A DNA stretch of 64,000 bases from Marthasterias glacialis (lineage: Eukaryota; Echinodermata; Asteroidea; Forcipulatida; Asteriidae): NCBI GenBank assembly GCA_911728455.2, contig OU452222.1, forward strand, positions 15,231,201 through 15,295,200. The letters are read 5' to 3'. The position numbers and the translations under genes are program-made. The notes below the pieces were generated by a model, which saw only the letters and a program-made list of their open reading frames with translations, had not been told where the DNA came from and did not search any database. Shown here one piece after another: positions 1 through 14,700 of the stretch. Position 1 is the stretch's first letter; every line of letters begins with the position of its first letter.

Positions 1-2149
1 AACTTTCAGCCCCAAAACTTGTGGATGTTTCCCGAACTAACGCTCATCCGGACTTGCAAATTAGAGCAATGGTACTGGGGGATATTCCCTCTTGAGATGG
101 TAGAGCAAAAACGACTTTGACATTTTGGTCCAAAACTCCAATATTTTTTTAGGGGGGTACTAAAAATATGTGCTTTTTGACCCTAAAACTTTCAGCCCCA
201 AAATTTGTGGATGTTTCCCGAACTAACGCTCATCCGGACTTGCAAATTAGAGCACTGGTACTTAGGGATATTCCCTCTTGACATGGTAGAGCAAAAACGA
301 CTTTGACATTTTGGTCCAAAACTCCAATATTTTTTAGGGGGGTACTAAAAAATATGTGCTTTTTGACCCTAAAACTTTCAGCCCCAAAACTGGTGGATGT
401 TTCCCGAACTTACGCTCATCCGGACTTGCAAATTAGAGCACTGGTACTGGGGGATATTCCCTCTTGACATGGTAGAGCAAAAACGACTTTGACATTTTGG
501 TCCAAAACTCCAATTTTTTTTAGGGGGGTACTAAAAAATACATGCTTTTTGACCCTAAAACTTTCAGCCCCAAAATTTGTGGATGTTTCCCGAACTAACG
601 CTCATCCGGACTTGCAAATTAGAGCAATGGTACTGGGGGATATTCCCTCTTGACATGGTAGAGCAAAAACGACTTTGACATTTTGGTCCAAAACTCCAAT
701 ATTTTTTAGGGGGGTACTAAAAAATATGTGCTTTTTGACCATAAAACTTTCAGCCCCAAAACTGGTAGATGTTTCCCGAACTAACGCTCATCCGGACTTG
801 CAAATTAGAGCACTGGTACTGGGGGATATTCCCTCTTGAGATGGTAGAGCAAAAACGACTTTGACATTTTGGTCCAAAACTCCCATTTTTTTTAGGGGGG
901 TACTAAAAAATACATGCTTTTTGACCCTAAAACTTTCAGCCCCAAAATTTGTGGATGTTTCCCGAACTAACGCTCATCCGGACTTGCAAATTAGAGCAAT
1001 GGTACTGGGGGATATTCCCTCTTGACATGGTAGAGCAAAAACGACTTTGACATTTTGGTCCAAAACTCCAATATTTTTTAGGGGGGTACTAAAAAATATG
1101 TGCTTTTTGACCATAAAACTTTCAGCCCCAAAACTGGTAGATGTTTCCCGAACTAACGCTCATCCGGACTTGCAAATTAGAGCACTGGTACTGGAGGATA
1201 TTCCCTCTTGAGATGGTAGAGCAAAAAAGACTTTGACATTTTGGTCCAAAACTCCCATTTTTTTTAGGGGGGTACTAAAAAATACATGCTTTTTGACCCT
1301 AAAACTTTCAGCCCCAAAATTTGTGGATGTTTCCCGAACTAACGCTCATCCGGACTTGCAAATTAGAGCACTGGTACTGGGGGATATTCCCTCTTGAGAT
1401 GGTAGAGCAAAAACGACTTTGACATTTTGGTCCAAAACTCCAATTTTTTTTAGGGGGGTACTAAAAAATACATGCTTTTTGACCATAAAACTTTCAGCCC
1501 CAAAACTTGTGGATGTTTCCCGAACTAACGCTCATCCGGACTTGCAAATTAGTGCACTGGTACTGGAGGATATTCCCTCTTGACATGGTAGAGCAAAAAC
1601 GACTTTGACATTTTGGTCCAAAACTCCCATTTTTTTTAGGGGGGTTCTAAAAAATACATGCTTTTTGACCACAAAACTTTCAGCCCCAAAACTTGTGGAT
1701 GTTTCCCGAACTAACGCTCATCCGGACTTGCAAATTAGTGCACTGGTACTGGGGGATATTCCCTCTTGACATGGTAGAGCAAAAACGACTTTGACATTTT
1801 GGTCCAAAACTCCAATATTTTTTAGGGGGGTACTAAAAAATATGTGCCTTTGACCCTAAAACTTTCAGCCCCAAAATTTGTGGATGTTTCCCGAACTAAC
1901 GCTCATCCGGACTTGCAAATTAGAGCAATGGTACTGGGGGATATTCCCTCTTGACATGGTAGAGCAAAAACGACTTTGACATTTTGGTCCAAAACTCCCA
2001 TTTTTTTTAGGGGGGTACTAAAAAATACATGCTTTTTGACCACAAAACTTTCAGCCCCAAAACTTGTGGATGTTTCCCGAACTAACGCTCATCCGGACTT
2101 GCAAATTAGAGCACTGGTACTGGGGAATATTCCCTCTTGAGATGGTAGA

Positions 2150-5100
2150 GCAAAAACGACTTTAACATTTTAGTCCAAAACTCCCATTTTTTTTAGGGGG
2201 GTACTAAAAAATACATGCTTTTTGACCCTAAAACTTTCAGCCCCAAAACTGGTGGATGTTTCCCGAACTAACGCTCATCCGGACTTGCAAATTAGAGCAC
2301 TGGTACTGGAGGATATTCCCTCTTGACATGGTAGAGCAAAAACGACTTTGACATTTTGGTCCAAAACTCCCATTTTTTTTAGGGGGGTACTAAAAAATAC
2401 ATGCTTTTTGACCACAAAACTTTCAGCCCCAAAACTTGTGGATGTTTCCCGAACTAACGCTCATCCGGACTTGCAAATTAGAGCAATGGTACTGGGGGAT
2501 ATTCCCTCTTGACATGGTAGAGCAAAAACGACTTTGACATTTTGGTCCAAAACTCCAATATTTTTTTAGGGGGGTACTAAAAATATGTGCTTTTTGACCA
2601 TAAAACTTTCAGCCCCAAAACTTGTGGATGTTTCCCGAACTAACGCTCATCCCGACTTGCAAATTAGAGCACTGGTACTTAGGGATATTCCGTCTTGACA
2701 TGGTAGAGCAAAAACGACTTTGACATTTTGGTCCAAAACTCCAATTTTTTTTAGGGGGGTACTAAAATATACATGCTTTTTGATACTAAAAATTTCAGCC
2801 CCAAAACTTGTGGATGTTTCCCGAACTAACGCTTATCCGGACTTGCAAATCAGAGCAATGGTACTAGGGGATATTCCCTCTTGACATGGTAGAGCAAAAA
2901 CGATTTTGACATTTTGGTCCAAAACTCCCATTTTTTTTAGGGGGGTACTAAAACATACGTGCTTTTTGACCCTAAAACTTTCAGCCCCAAAACTGGTGGA
3001 TGTTTCCCGAACTAACGCTCATCCGGACTTGCAAATTAGTGCACTGGTACTGGAGGATATTCCCTCTTGACATGGTAGAGCAAAAACGACTTTGACATTT
3101 TGGTCCAAAACTCCCATTTGTTTTAGGGGGGTACTAAAAAATACATGCTTTTTGACCACAAAACTTTCAGCCCCAAAACTTGTGGATGTTTCCCGAACTA
3201 ACGCTCATCCGGACTTGCAAATTAGAGCAATGGTACTGGGGGATATTCCCTCTTGACATGGTAGAGCAAAAACGACTTTGACATTTTGGTCCAAAACTCC
3301 AATATTTTTTTAGGGGGGTACTAAAAATATGTGCTTTTTGACCATAAAACTTTCAGCCCCAAAACTTGTGGATGTTTCCCGAACTAACGCTCATCCGGAC
3401 TTGCAAATTAGAGCACTGGTACTTAGGGATATTCCGTCTTGACATGGTAGAGCAAAAACGACTTTAACATTTTAGTCCAAAACTCCCATTTTTTTTAGGG
3501 GGGTACTAAAAAATACATGCTTTTTGACCCTAAAACTTTCAGCCCCAAAACTGGTGGATGTTTCCCGAACTAACGCTCATCCGGACTTGCAAATTAGAGC
3601 ACTGGTACTGGAGGATATTCCCTCTTGACATGGTAGAGCAAAAACGACTTTGACATTTTGGTCCAAAACTCCCATTTTTTTTAGGGGGGTACTAAAAAAT
3701 ACATGCTTTTTGACCACAAAACTTTCAGCCCCAAAACTTGTGGATGTTTCCCGAACTAACGCTCATCCGGACTTGCAAATTAGAGCAATGGTACTGGGGG
3801 ATATTCCCTCTTGACATGGTAGAGCAAAAACGACTTTGACATTTTGGTCCAAAACTCCAATATTTTTTTAGGGGGGTACTAAAAATATGTGCTTTTTGAC
3901 CATAAAACTTTCAGCCCCAAAACTTGTGGATGTTTCCCGAACTAACACTCATCCCGACTTGCAAATTAGAGCACTGGTACTTAGGGATATTCCGTCTTGA
4001 CATGGTAGAGCAAAAACGACTTTGACATTTTGGTCCAAAACTCCAATTTTTTTTAGGGGGGTACTAAAATATACATGCTTTTTGATACTAAAAATTTCAG
4101 CCCCAAAACTTGTGGATGTTTCCCGAACTAACGCTTATCCGGACTTGCAAATCAGAGCAATGGTACTAGGGGATATTCCCTCTTGACATGGTAGAGCAAA
4201 AACGATTTTGACATTTTGGTCCAAAACTCCCATTTTTTTTAGGGGGGTACTAAAACATACGTGCTTTTTGACCCTAAAACTTTCAGCCCCAAAACTGGTG
4301 GATGTTTCCCGAACTAACGCTCATCCGGACTTGCAAATTAGTGCACTGGTACTGGAGGATATTCCCTCTTGACATGGTAGAGCAAAAACGACTTTGACAT
4401 TTTGGTCCAAAACTCCCATTTGTTTTAGGGGGGTACTAAAAAATACATGCTTTTTGACCACAAAACTTTCAGCCCCAAAACTTGTGGATGTTTCCCGAAC
4501 TAACGCTCATCCGGACTTGCAAATTAGAGCAATGGTACTGGGGGATATTCCCTCTTGACATGGTAGAGCAAAAACGACTTTGACATTTTGGTCCAAAACT
4601 CCAATATTTTTTTAGGGGGGTACTAAAAATATGTGCTTTTTGACCATAAAACTTTCAGCCCCAAAACTTGTGGATGTTTCCCGAACTAACGCTCATCCGG
4701 ACTTGCAAATTAGAGCACTGGTACTTAGGGATATTCCGTCTTGACATGGTAGAGCAAAAACGACTTTAACATTTTAGTCCAAAACTCCCATTTTTTTTAG
4801 GGGGGTACTAAAAAATACATGCTTTTTGACCCTAAAACTTTCAGCCCCAAAACTGGTGGATGTTTCCCGAACTAACGCTCATCCGGACTTGCAAATTAGA
4901 GCACTGGTACTGGAGGATATTCCCTCTTGACATGGTAGAGCAAAAACGACTTTGACATTTTGGTCCAAAACTCCCATTTTTTTTAGGGGGGTACTAAAAA
5001 ATACATGCTTTTTGACCACAAAACTTTCAGCCCCAAAACTTGTGGATGTTTCCCGAACTAACGCTCATCCGGACTTGCAAATTAGAGCAATGGTACTGGG

Positions 5101-6890
5101 GGATATTCCCTCTTGACATGGTAGAGCAAAAACGACTTTGACATTTTGGTCCAAAACTCCAATATTTTTTTAGGGGGGTACTAAAAATATGTGCTTTTTG
5201 ACCATAAAACTTTCAGCCCCAAAACTTGTGGATGTTTCCCGAACTAACACTCATCCCGACTTGCAAATTAGAGCACTGGTACTTAGGGATATTCCGTCTT
5301 GACATGGTAGAGCAAAAACGACTTTGACATTTTGGTCCAAAACTCCAATTTTTTTTAGGGGGGTACTAAAATATACATGCTTTTTGATACTAAAAATTTC
5401 AGCCCCAAAACTTGTGGATGTTTCCCGAACTAACGCTTATCCGGACTTGCAAATCAGAGCAATGGTACTAGGGGATATTCCCTCTTGACATGGTAGAGCA
5501 AAAACGATTTTGACATTTTGGTCCAAAACTCCCATTTTTTTTAGGGGGGTACTAAAACATACGTGCTTTTTGACCCTAAAACTTTCAGCCCCAAAACTGG
5601 TGGATGTTTCCCGAACTAACGCTCATCCGGACTTGCAAATTAGTGCACTGGTACTGGAGGATATTCCCTCTTGACATGGTAGAGCAAAAACGACTTTGAC
5701 ATTTTGGTCCAAAACTCCCATTTGTTTTAGGGGGGTACTAAAAAATACATGCTTTTTGACCACAAAACTTTCAGCCCCAAAACTTGTGGATGTTTCCCGA
5801 ACTAACGCTCATCCGGACTTGCAAATTAGAGCAATGGTACTGGGGGATATTCCCTCTTGACATGGTAGAGCAAAAACGACTTTGACATTTTGGTCCAAAA
5901 CTCCAATATTTTTTTAGGGGGGTACTAAAAATATGTGCTTTTTGACCATAAAACTTTCAGCCCCAAAACTTGTGGATGTTTCCCGAACTAACGCTCATCC
6001 GGACTTGCAAATTAGAGCACTGGTACTTAGGGATATTCCGTCTTGACATGGTAGAGCAAAAACGACTTTAACATTTTAGTCCAAAACTCCCATTTTTTTT
6101 AGGGGGGTACTAAAAAATACATGCTTTTTGACCCTAAAACTTTCAGCCCCAAAACTGGTGGATGTTTCCCGAACTAACGCTCATCCGGACTTGCAAATTA
6201 GAGCACTGGTACTGGAGGATATTCCCTCTTGACATGGTAGAGCAAAAACGACTTTGACATTTTGGTCCAAAACTCCCATTTTTTTTAGGGGGGTACTAAA
6301 AAATACATGCTTTTTGACCACAAAACTTTCAGCCCCAAAACTTGTGGATGTTTCCCGAACTAACGCTCATCCGGACTTGCAAATTAGAGCAATGGTACTG
6401 GGGGATATTCCCTCTTGACATGGTAGAGCAAAAACGACTTTGACATTTTGGTCCAAAACTCCAATATTTTTTTAGGGGGGTACTAAAAATATGTGCTTTT
6501 TGACCATAAAACTTTCAGCCCCAAAACTTGTGGATGTTTCCCGAACTAACGCTCATCCCGACTTGCAAATTAGAGCACTGGTACTTAGGGATATTCCGTC
6601 TTGACATGGTAGAGCAAAAACGACTTTGACATTTTGGTCCAAAACTCCAATTTTTTTTAGGGGGGTACTAAAATATACATGCTTTTTGATACTAAAAATT
6701 TCAGCCCCAAAACTTGTGGATGTTTCCCGAACTAACGCTTATCCGGACTTGCAAATCAGAGCAATGGTACTAGGGGATATTCCCTCTTGACATGGTAGAG
6801 CAAAAACGATTTTGACATTTTGGTCCAAAACTCCCATTTTTTTTAGGGGGGTACTAAAACATACGTGCTTTTTGACCCTAAAACTTTCAG
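2150..6890. repeat. 7-mer higher-order repeat (1,302 bp) in Sat186
   Basis: Diagnostic monomer variants recur at exactly 1,302 bp, which is 7 x 186. The odd variant ttttgatactaaaaatttc lies with its tgatac at 2781, 4083, 5385 and 6687. The variant actttaacattttagtcc lies at 2159 and 3461, and again in the later copies. About 3.6 copies are present and they are nearly identical. One of the few differences I saw is aacgctcat versus aacactcat. Such low divergence between HOR copies compared with the monomers inside each copy means recent amplification in 7-monomer blocks. The borders are approximate and set where the 1,302-bp register stops matching. Confidence 0.93.
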
Positions 6891-9800
6891 CCCCAAAACT
6901 TGTGGATGTTTCCCGAACTAACGCTCATCCGGACTTGCAAATTAGTGCACTGGTACTGGAGGATATTCCCTCTTGACATGGTAGAGCAAAAACGACTTTG
7001 ACATTTTGGTCCAAAACTCCAATTTTTTTTAGGGGGGTACTAAAAAATACATGCTTTTTGACCACAAAACTTTCAGCCCCAAAACTTGTGGATGTTTCCC
7101 GAACTAACGCTCATCCGGACTTGCAAATTAGAGCAATGGTACTGGGGGATATTCCCTCTTGAGATGGTAGAGCAAAAACGACTTTGACATTTTGGTCCAA
7201 AACTCCAATATTTTTTTAGGGGGGTACTAAAAATATGTGCTTTTTGACCCTAAAACTTTCAGCCCCAAAACTTGTGGATGTTTCCCGAACTAACGCTCAT
7301 CCGGACTTGCAAATTAGAGCACTGGTACTTAGGGATATTCCCTCTTGACATGGTAGAGCAAAAACGACTTTGACATTTTGGTCCAAAACTCCAATATTTT
7401 TTAGGGGGGTACTAAAAAATATGTGCTTTTTGACCATAAAACTTTCAGCCCCAAAACTGGTGGATGTTTCCCGAACTAACGCTTATCCGGACTTGCAAAT
7501 TAGAGCACTGGTACTGGGGGATATTCCCTCTTGACATGGTAGAGCAAAAACGACTTTAACATTTTAGTCCAAAACTCCCATTTTTTTTAGGGGGGTACTA
7601 AAAAATATATGCTTTTTGACCCTAAAACTTTCAGCCCTAAAACTGGTGGATGTTTCCCGAACTAACGCTCATCCGGACTTGCAAATTAGTGCACTGGTAC
7701 TGGAGGATATTCCCTCTTGACATGGTAGAGCAAAAACGACTTTGACATTTTGGTCCAAAACTCCCATTTTTTTTAGGGGGGTACTAAAAAATACATGCTT
7801 TTTGACCACAAAACTTTCAGCCCCAAAATTTGTGGATGTTTGCCGAACTAACGCTCATCCGGACTTGCAAATTAGAGCAATGGTACTGGGGGATATTCCC
7901 TCTTGACATGGTAGAGCAAAAACGACTTTGACATTTTGGTCCAAAACTCCAATATTTTTTTAGGGGGGTACTAAAAATATGTGCTTTTTGACCATAAAAC
8001 TTTCAGCCCCAAAACTTGTGGATGTTTCCCGAACTAACGCTCATCCGGACTTGCAAATTAGAGCACTGGTACTTAGGGATATTCCGTCTTGACATGGTAG
8101 AGCAAAAACGACTTTGACATTTTGGTCCAAAACTCCAATTTTTTTTAGGGGGGTACTAAAAAATACATGCTTTTTGACCCTAAAACTTTCAGCCCCAAAA
8201 CTTGTGGATGTTTCCCAAACTAACGCTTATCCGGACTTGCAAATAAGAGCAATGGTACTAGGGGATATTCCCTTTTGACATGGTAGAGCAAAAACGATTT
8301 TGACATTTTGGTCCAAAACTCCAAATATTTTTAGGGGGGTACTAAAAAATACATGCTTTTTGACCCTAAAACTTTCAGCCCCAAAACTGGTGGATGTTTC
8401 CCGAACTAACGCTCATCCGGACTTGCAAATTAGAGCAATGGTACTGAGGGATATTCCCTCTTGACATGGTAAAGCAAAAACGACTTTGACATTTTGGTCC
8501 AAAACTCCAATATTTTTTAGGGGGGTACTAAAAAATATGTGCTTTTTGACCCTAAAACTTTCAGCCCCCAAAACTTGTGGATGTTTCCCGAACTAACGCT
8601 CATCCGGACTTGCAAATTAGAGCAATGGTACTGGAGGATATTCCCTCTTGACATGGTAGAGCAAAAACGACTTTGACATTTTGGTCCAAAACTCCAATAT
8701 TTTTTAGGGGGGTACTAAAAAATATGTGCTTTTTGACCATAAAACTTTCAGCCCCAAAACTGGTGGATGTTTCCCGAACTAACGCTCATCCGGACTTGCA
8801 AATTAGAGCACTGGTACTGGGGGATATTCCCTCTGGAGATGGTAGAGCAAAAACGACTTTGACATTTTGGTCCAAAACTCCCATTTTTTTTAGGGGGGGT
8901 ACTAAAAAATACATGCTTTTTGACCCTAAAACTTTCAGCCCCAAAATTTGTGGATGTTTCCCGAACTAACGCTCATCCGGACTTGCAAATTAGAGCACTG
9001 GTACTGGGGGATATTCCCTCTTGACATGGTAGAGCAAAAACGACTTTGACATTTTGGTCCAAAACTCCAATTTTTTTTAGGGGGGTACTAAAAAATACAT
9101 GCTTTTTGACCATAAAACTTTCAGCCCCAAAACTTGTGGATGTTTCCCGAACTAACGCTCATCCGGACTTGCAAATTAGTGCACTGGTACTGGAGGATAT
9201 TCCCTCTTGACATGGTAGAGCAAAAACGACTTTGACATTTTGGTCCAAAACTCCAATTTTTTTTAGGGGGGTACTAGATAATACATGCTTTTTGACCCTA
9301 AAACTTTCAGCCCCAAAACTTGTGGATGTTTCCCGAACTAACGCTTATCCGGACTTGCAAATTAGAGCACTGGTACTAGGGGATATTCCCTCTTGACATG
9401 GTAGAGCAAAAACGATTTTGACATTTTGGTCCACAACTCAAAATTTTTTTAGGGGGGTACTAAAAAATACATGCTTTTTGACCACAAAACTTTCAGCCCC
9501 AAAACTTGTGGATGTTTCCCGAACTAACGCTCATCCGGACTTGCAAATTAGAGCAATGGTACTGGGGGATATTCCCTCTTGACATGGTAGAGCAAAAACG
9601 ACTTTGACATTTTGGTCCAAAACTCCAATATTTTTTTAGGGGGGTACTAAAAATATGTGCTTTTTGACCATAAAACTTTCAGCCCCAAAACTTGTGGATG
9701 TTTCCCGAACTAACGCTCATCCGGACTTGCAAATTAGAGCACTGGTACTTAGGGATATTCCCTCTTGACATGGTAGAGCAAAAACGACTTTGACATTTTG

Positions 9801-10051
9801 GTACAAAACTCCAATTTTTTTTAGGGGGGTACTAAAAAATACATGATTTTTGACCCTAAAACTTTCAGCCCCAAAACTTGTGGATGTTTCCCGAACTAAC
9901 GCTTATCCGGACTTGCAAATAAGAGCAATGGTACTAGGGGATATTCCCTTTTGACATGGTAGAGCAAAAACGATTTTGACATTTTGGTCCAAAACTCCCA
10001 TTTTTTTTAGGGGGGTACTAAAAAATACATGCTTTTTGACCATAAAACTTT

Positions 10052-10980
10052 CAGCCCCCAAACTTGTGGATGTTTCCCGAACTAACGCTCATCCGGACTT
10101 GCAAATTAGAGCAATGGTACTGGGGGATATTCCCTCTTGAGATGGTAGAGCAAAAACGACTTTGACATTTTGGTCCAAAACTCCAATATTTTTTTAGGGG
10201 GGTACTAAAAATATGTCCTTTTTGACCATAAAACTTTCAGCCCCAAAACTTGTGGATGTTTCCCGAACTAACGCTCATCCGGACTTGCAAATTAGAGCAA
10301 TGGTACTGGGGGATATTCCCTCTTGAGATGGTAGAGCAAAAACGACTTTGACATTTTGGTCCAAAACTCCAATATTTTTTTAGGGGGGTACTAAAAATAT
10401 GTCCTTTTTGACCATAAAACTTTCAGCCCCAAAACTTGTGGATGTTTCCCGAACTAACGCTCATCCGGACTTGCAAATTAGAGCACTGGTACATAGGGAT
10501 ATTCCCTCTTGACATGGTAGAGCAAAAACGACTTTGACATTTTGGTCCAAAACTCCAATATTTTTTAGGGAGGTACTAAAAAATATGTGCTTTTTGACCA
10601 TAAAACTTTCAGCCCCCAAACTTGTGGATGTTTCCCGAACTAACGCTCATCCGGACTTGCAAATTAGAGCAATGGTACTGGGGGATATTCCCTCTTGAGA
10701 TGGTAGAGCAAAAACGACTTTGACATTTTGGTCCAAAACTCCAATATTTTTTTAGGGGGGTACTAAAAATATGTCCTTTTTGACCATAAAACTTTCAGCC
10801 CCAAAACTTGTGGATGTTTCCCGAACTAACGCTCATCCGGACTTGCAAATTAGAGCAATGGTACTGGGGGATATTCCCTCTTGAGATGGTAGAGCAAAAA
10901 CGACTTTGACATTTTGGTCCAAAACTCCAATATTTTTTTAGGGGGGTACTAAAAATATGTCCTTTTTGACCCTAAAACTT
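10052..10980. repeat. 3-mer higher-order repeat (558 bp) in Sat186
   Basis: The variant cagcccccaaacttgtgg recurs at 10,052 and 10,610, an offset of 558 bp or 3 x 186. Monomers carrying the rare tgtcctttttgacc variant sit at the same offsets (near 10,210, 10,396, 10,768 and 10,954). The second trimer is incomplete. It abuts the 10-mer HOR on its right, so three different block sizes coexist in one array. Confidence 0.75.
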
Positions 10981-10984
10981 TCAG

Positions 10985-13900
10985 CCCCAAAACTGGTGGA
11001 TGTTTCCCGAACTTACGCTCATCCGGACTTGCAAATTAGAGCACTGGTACTGGGGGATATTCCCTCTTGACATGGTAGAGCAAAAACGACTTTGACATTT
11101 TGGTCCAAAACTCCAATTTTTTTTAGGGGGGTACTAAAAAATACATGCTTTTTGACCCTAAAACTTTCAGCCCCAAAACTTGTGGATGTTTCCCGAACTA
11201 ACGCTTATCCGGACTTGCAAATAAGAGCAATGGTACTAGGGGATATTCCCTCTTGACATGGTAGAGCAAAAACGATTTTGACATTTTGGTCCAAAACTCC
11301 AAATATTTTTTGGGGGGTACTAAAAAATACATGCTTTTTGACCCTAAAACTCTCAGCCCCAAAACTTGTGGATGTTTCCCGAACTAACGCTCATCCGGAC
11401 TTGCAAATTAGAGCAATGGTACTGGGGGATATTCCCTCTTGACATGGTAGAGCAAAAACGACTTTGACATTTTGGTCCAAAACTCCAATATTTTTTAGGG
11501 GGGTACTAAAATATGTGCTTTTTGACCATAAAACTTTCAGCCCCAAAACTGGTGGATGTTTCCCGAACTAACGCTCATCCGGACTTGCAAATTAGAGCAC
11601 TGGTACTGGGGGATATTCCCTCTTGAGATGGTAGAGCAAAAACGACTTTGACATTTTGGTCCAAAACTCCCATTTTTTTTAGGGGGGTACTAAAAAATAC
11701 ATGCTTTTTGACCATAAAACTTTCAGCCCCAAAACTTGTGGATGTTTCCCGAACTAACGCTCATCCGGACTTGCAAATTAGTGCACTGGTACTGGAGGAT
11801 ATTCCCTCTTGACATGGTAGAGCAAAAACGACTTTGACATTTTGGTCCAAAACTCCCATTTTTTTTAGGGGTGTACTAAAAAATACATGCTTTTTGACCA
11901 CAAAACTTTCAGCCCCAAAACTTGTGGATGTTTCCCGAACTAACGCTCATCCGGACTTGCAAATTAGAGCAATGGTACTGGGGGATATTCCCTCTTGAGA
12001 TGGTAGAGCAAAAACGACTTTGACATTTTGGTCCAAAACTCCCATTTTTTCAGGGGGTACTAAAAAATACATGCTTTTTGACTCTTAAACTTTCAGCCCC
12101 AAATTTGTGGATGTTTCCCGAACTAATGCTCATCCGGACTTGCAAATTACAGCACTGGTACTGGGGGATATTCCCTCTTGACATGGTAGAGCAAAAACGA
12201 CTTTAACATTTTAGTCCAAAACTCCCATTTTTTTTAGGGGGGTACTAAAAAATACATGCTTTTTGACCCTAAAACTTTCAGCCCCAAAACTTGTGGATGT
12301 TTCCCGAACTAACGCTCATCCGGACTTGCAAATTAGTGCACAGGTACTTAGGGATATTCCCTCTTGACATGGTAGAGCAAAAACGACTTTGACATTTTGG
12401 TCCAAAACTCCAAATTTTTTTTAGGGGGGTACTAAAAAATACATGCTTTTTGACCCTAAAACTTTCAGCCCCAAAACTTGTGGATGTTTCCCGAACTAAC
12501 GCTTATCCGGACTTGCAAATAAGAGCAATGGTACTAGGGGATATTCCCTCTTGACATGGTAGAGCAAAAACGATTTTGACATTTTGGTCCAAAACTCCAA
12601 ATATTTTTAGGGGGGTACTAAAAAATACATGCTTTTTGACCCTAAAACTTTCAGCCCCAAAACTTGTGGATGTTTCCCGAACTAACGCTCATCCGGACTT
12701 GCAAATTAGTGCACAGGTACTTAGGGATATTCCCTCTTGACATGGTAGAGCAAAAACGACTTTGACATTTTGGTCCAAAACTCCAATATTTTTTAGGGGG
12801 GTACTAAAAAATATGTGCTTTTTGACCATAAAACTTTCAGCCCCAAAACTGGTGGATGTTTCCCGAACTTACGCTCATCCGGACTTGCAAATTAGAGCAC
12901 TGGTACTGGGGGATATTCCCTCTTGACATGGTAGAGCAAAAACGACTTTGACATTTTGGTCCAAAACTCCAATTTTTTTTAGGGGGGTACTAAAAAATAC
13001 ATGCTTTTTGACCCTAAAACTTTCAGCCCCAAAACTTGTGGATGTTTCCCGAACTAACGCTTATCCGGACTTGCAAATAAGAGCAATGGTACTAGGGGAT
13101 ATTCCCTCTTGACATGGTAGAGCAAAAACGATTTTGACATTTTGGTCCAAAACTCCAAATATTTTTAGGGGGGTACTAAAAAATACATGCTTTTGACCCT
13201 AAAACTCTCAGCCCCAAAACTTGTGGATGTTTCCCGAACTAACGCTCATCCGGACTTGCAAATTAGAGCAATGGTACTGGGGGATATTCCCTCTTGACAT
13301 GGTAGAGCAAAAACGACTTTGACATTTTGGTCCAAAACTCCAATATTTTTTAGGGGGGTACTAAAATATGTGCTTTTTGACCATAAAACTTTCAGCCCCA
13401 AAACTGGTGGATGTTTCCCGAACTAACGCTCATCCGGACTTGCAAATTAGAGCACTGGTACTGGGGGATATTCCCTCTTGAGATGGTAGAGCAAAAACGA
13501 CTTTGACATTTTGGTCCAAAACTCCCATTTTTTTTAGGGGGGTACTAAAAAATACATGCTTTTTGACCATAAAACTTTCAGCCCAAAAACTTGTGGATGT
13601 TTCCCGAACTAACGCTCATCCGGACTTGCAAATTAGAGCACTGGTACTGGAGGATATTCCCTCTTGACATGGTAGAGCAAAAACGTTTTTGACATTTTGG
13701 TCCAAAACTCCCATTTTTTTTAGGGGTGTACTAAAAAATACATGCTTTTTGACCACAAAACTTTCAGCCCCAAAACTTGTGGATGTTTCCCGAACTAACG
13801 CTCATCCGGACTTGCAAATTAGAGCAATGGTACTGGGGGATATTCCTTCTTGAGATGGTAGAGCAAAAACGACTTTGACATTTTGGTCCAAAACTCCCAT

Positions 13901-14700
13901 TTTTTCAGGGGGTACTAAAAAATACATGCTTTTTGACTCTTAAACTTTCAGCCCCAAATTTGTGGATGTTTCCCGAACTAATGCTCATCCGGACTTGCAA
14001 ATTACAGCACTGGTACTGGGGGATATTCCCTCTTGACATGGTAGAGCAAAAACGACTTTAACATTTTAGTCCAAAACTCCCATTTTTTTTAGGGGGGTAC
14101 TAAAAAATACATGCTTTTTGACCCTAAAACTTTCAGCCCCAAAACTTGTGGATGTTTCCCGAACTAACGCTCATCCGGACTTGCAAATTAGTGCACAGGT
14201 ACTTAGGGATATTCCCTCTTGACATGGTAGAGCAAAAACGACTTTGACATTTTGGTCCAAAACTCCAAAATTTTTTTAGGGGGGTACTAAAAAATACATG
14301 CTTTTTGACCCTAAAACTCTCAGCCCCAAAACTTGTGGATGTTTCCCGAACTAACGCTTATCCGGACTTGCAAATAAGAGCAATGGTACTAGGAGATATT
14401 CCCTCTTGACATGGTAGAGCAAAAACGATTTTGACATTTTGGTCCAAAACTCCAAATATTTTTAGGGGGGTACTAAAAAATACATGCTTTTTGACCACAA
14501 AACTTTCAGCCCCAAAACTTGTGGATGTTTCCCGAACTAACGCTCATCCGGACTTGCAAATTAGAGCAATGGTACTGGGGGATATTCCCTCTTGACATGG
14601 TAGAGCAAAAACGACTTTGACATTTTGGTCCAAAACTCCAATATTTTTTAGGGGGGTACTAAAAAATATGTGCTTTTTGACCATAAAACTTTCAGCCCCA
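10985..14700. repeat. 10-mer higher-order repeat (about 1,855 bp) in Sat186
   Basis: Three independent markers recur at 1,855-1,856 bp. These are acttacgctc at 11,011 and 12,867, the variant aaactctcagcc near 11,350 and 13,205, and the shortened tttttcagggggtac near 12,051 and 13,906. The length is ten monomers less a few small deletions that are themselves shared between copies. About two copies are visible. The last few hundred bases match less well, so the right border is approximate. Confidence 0.88.
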
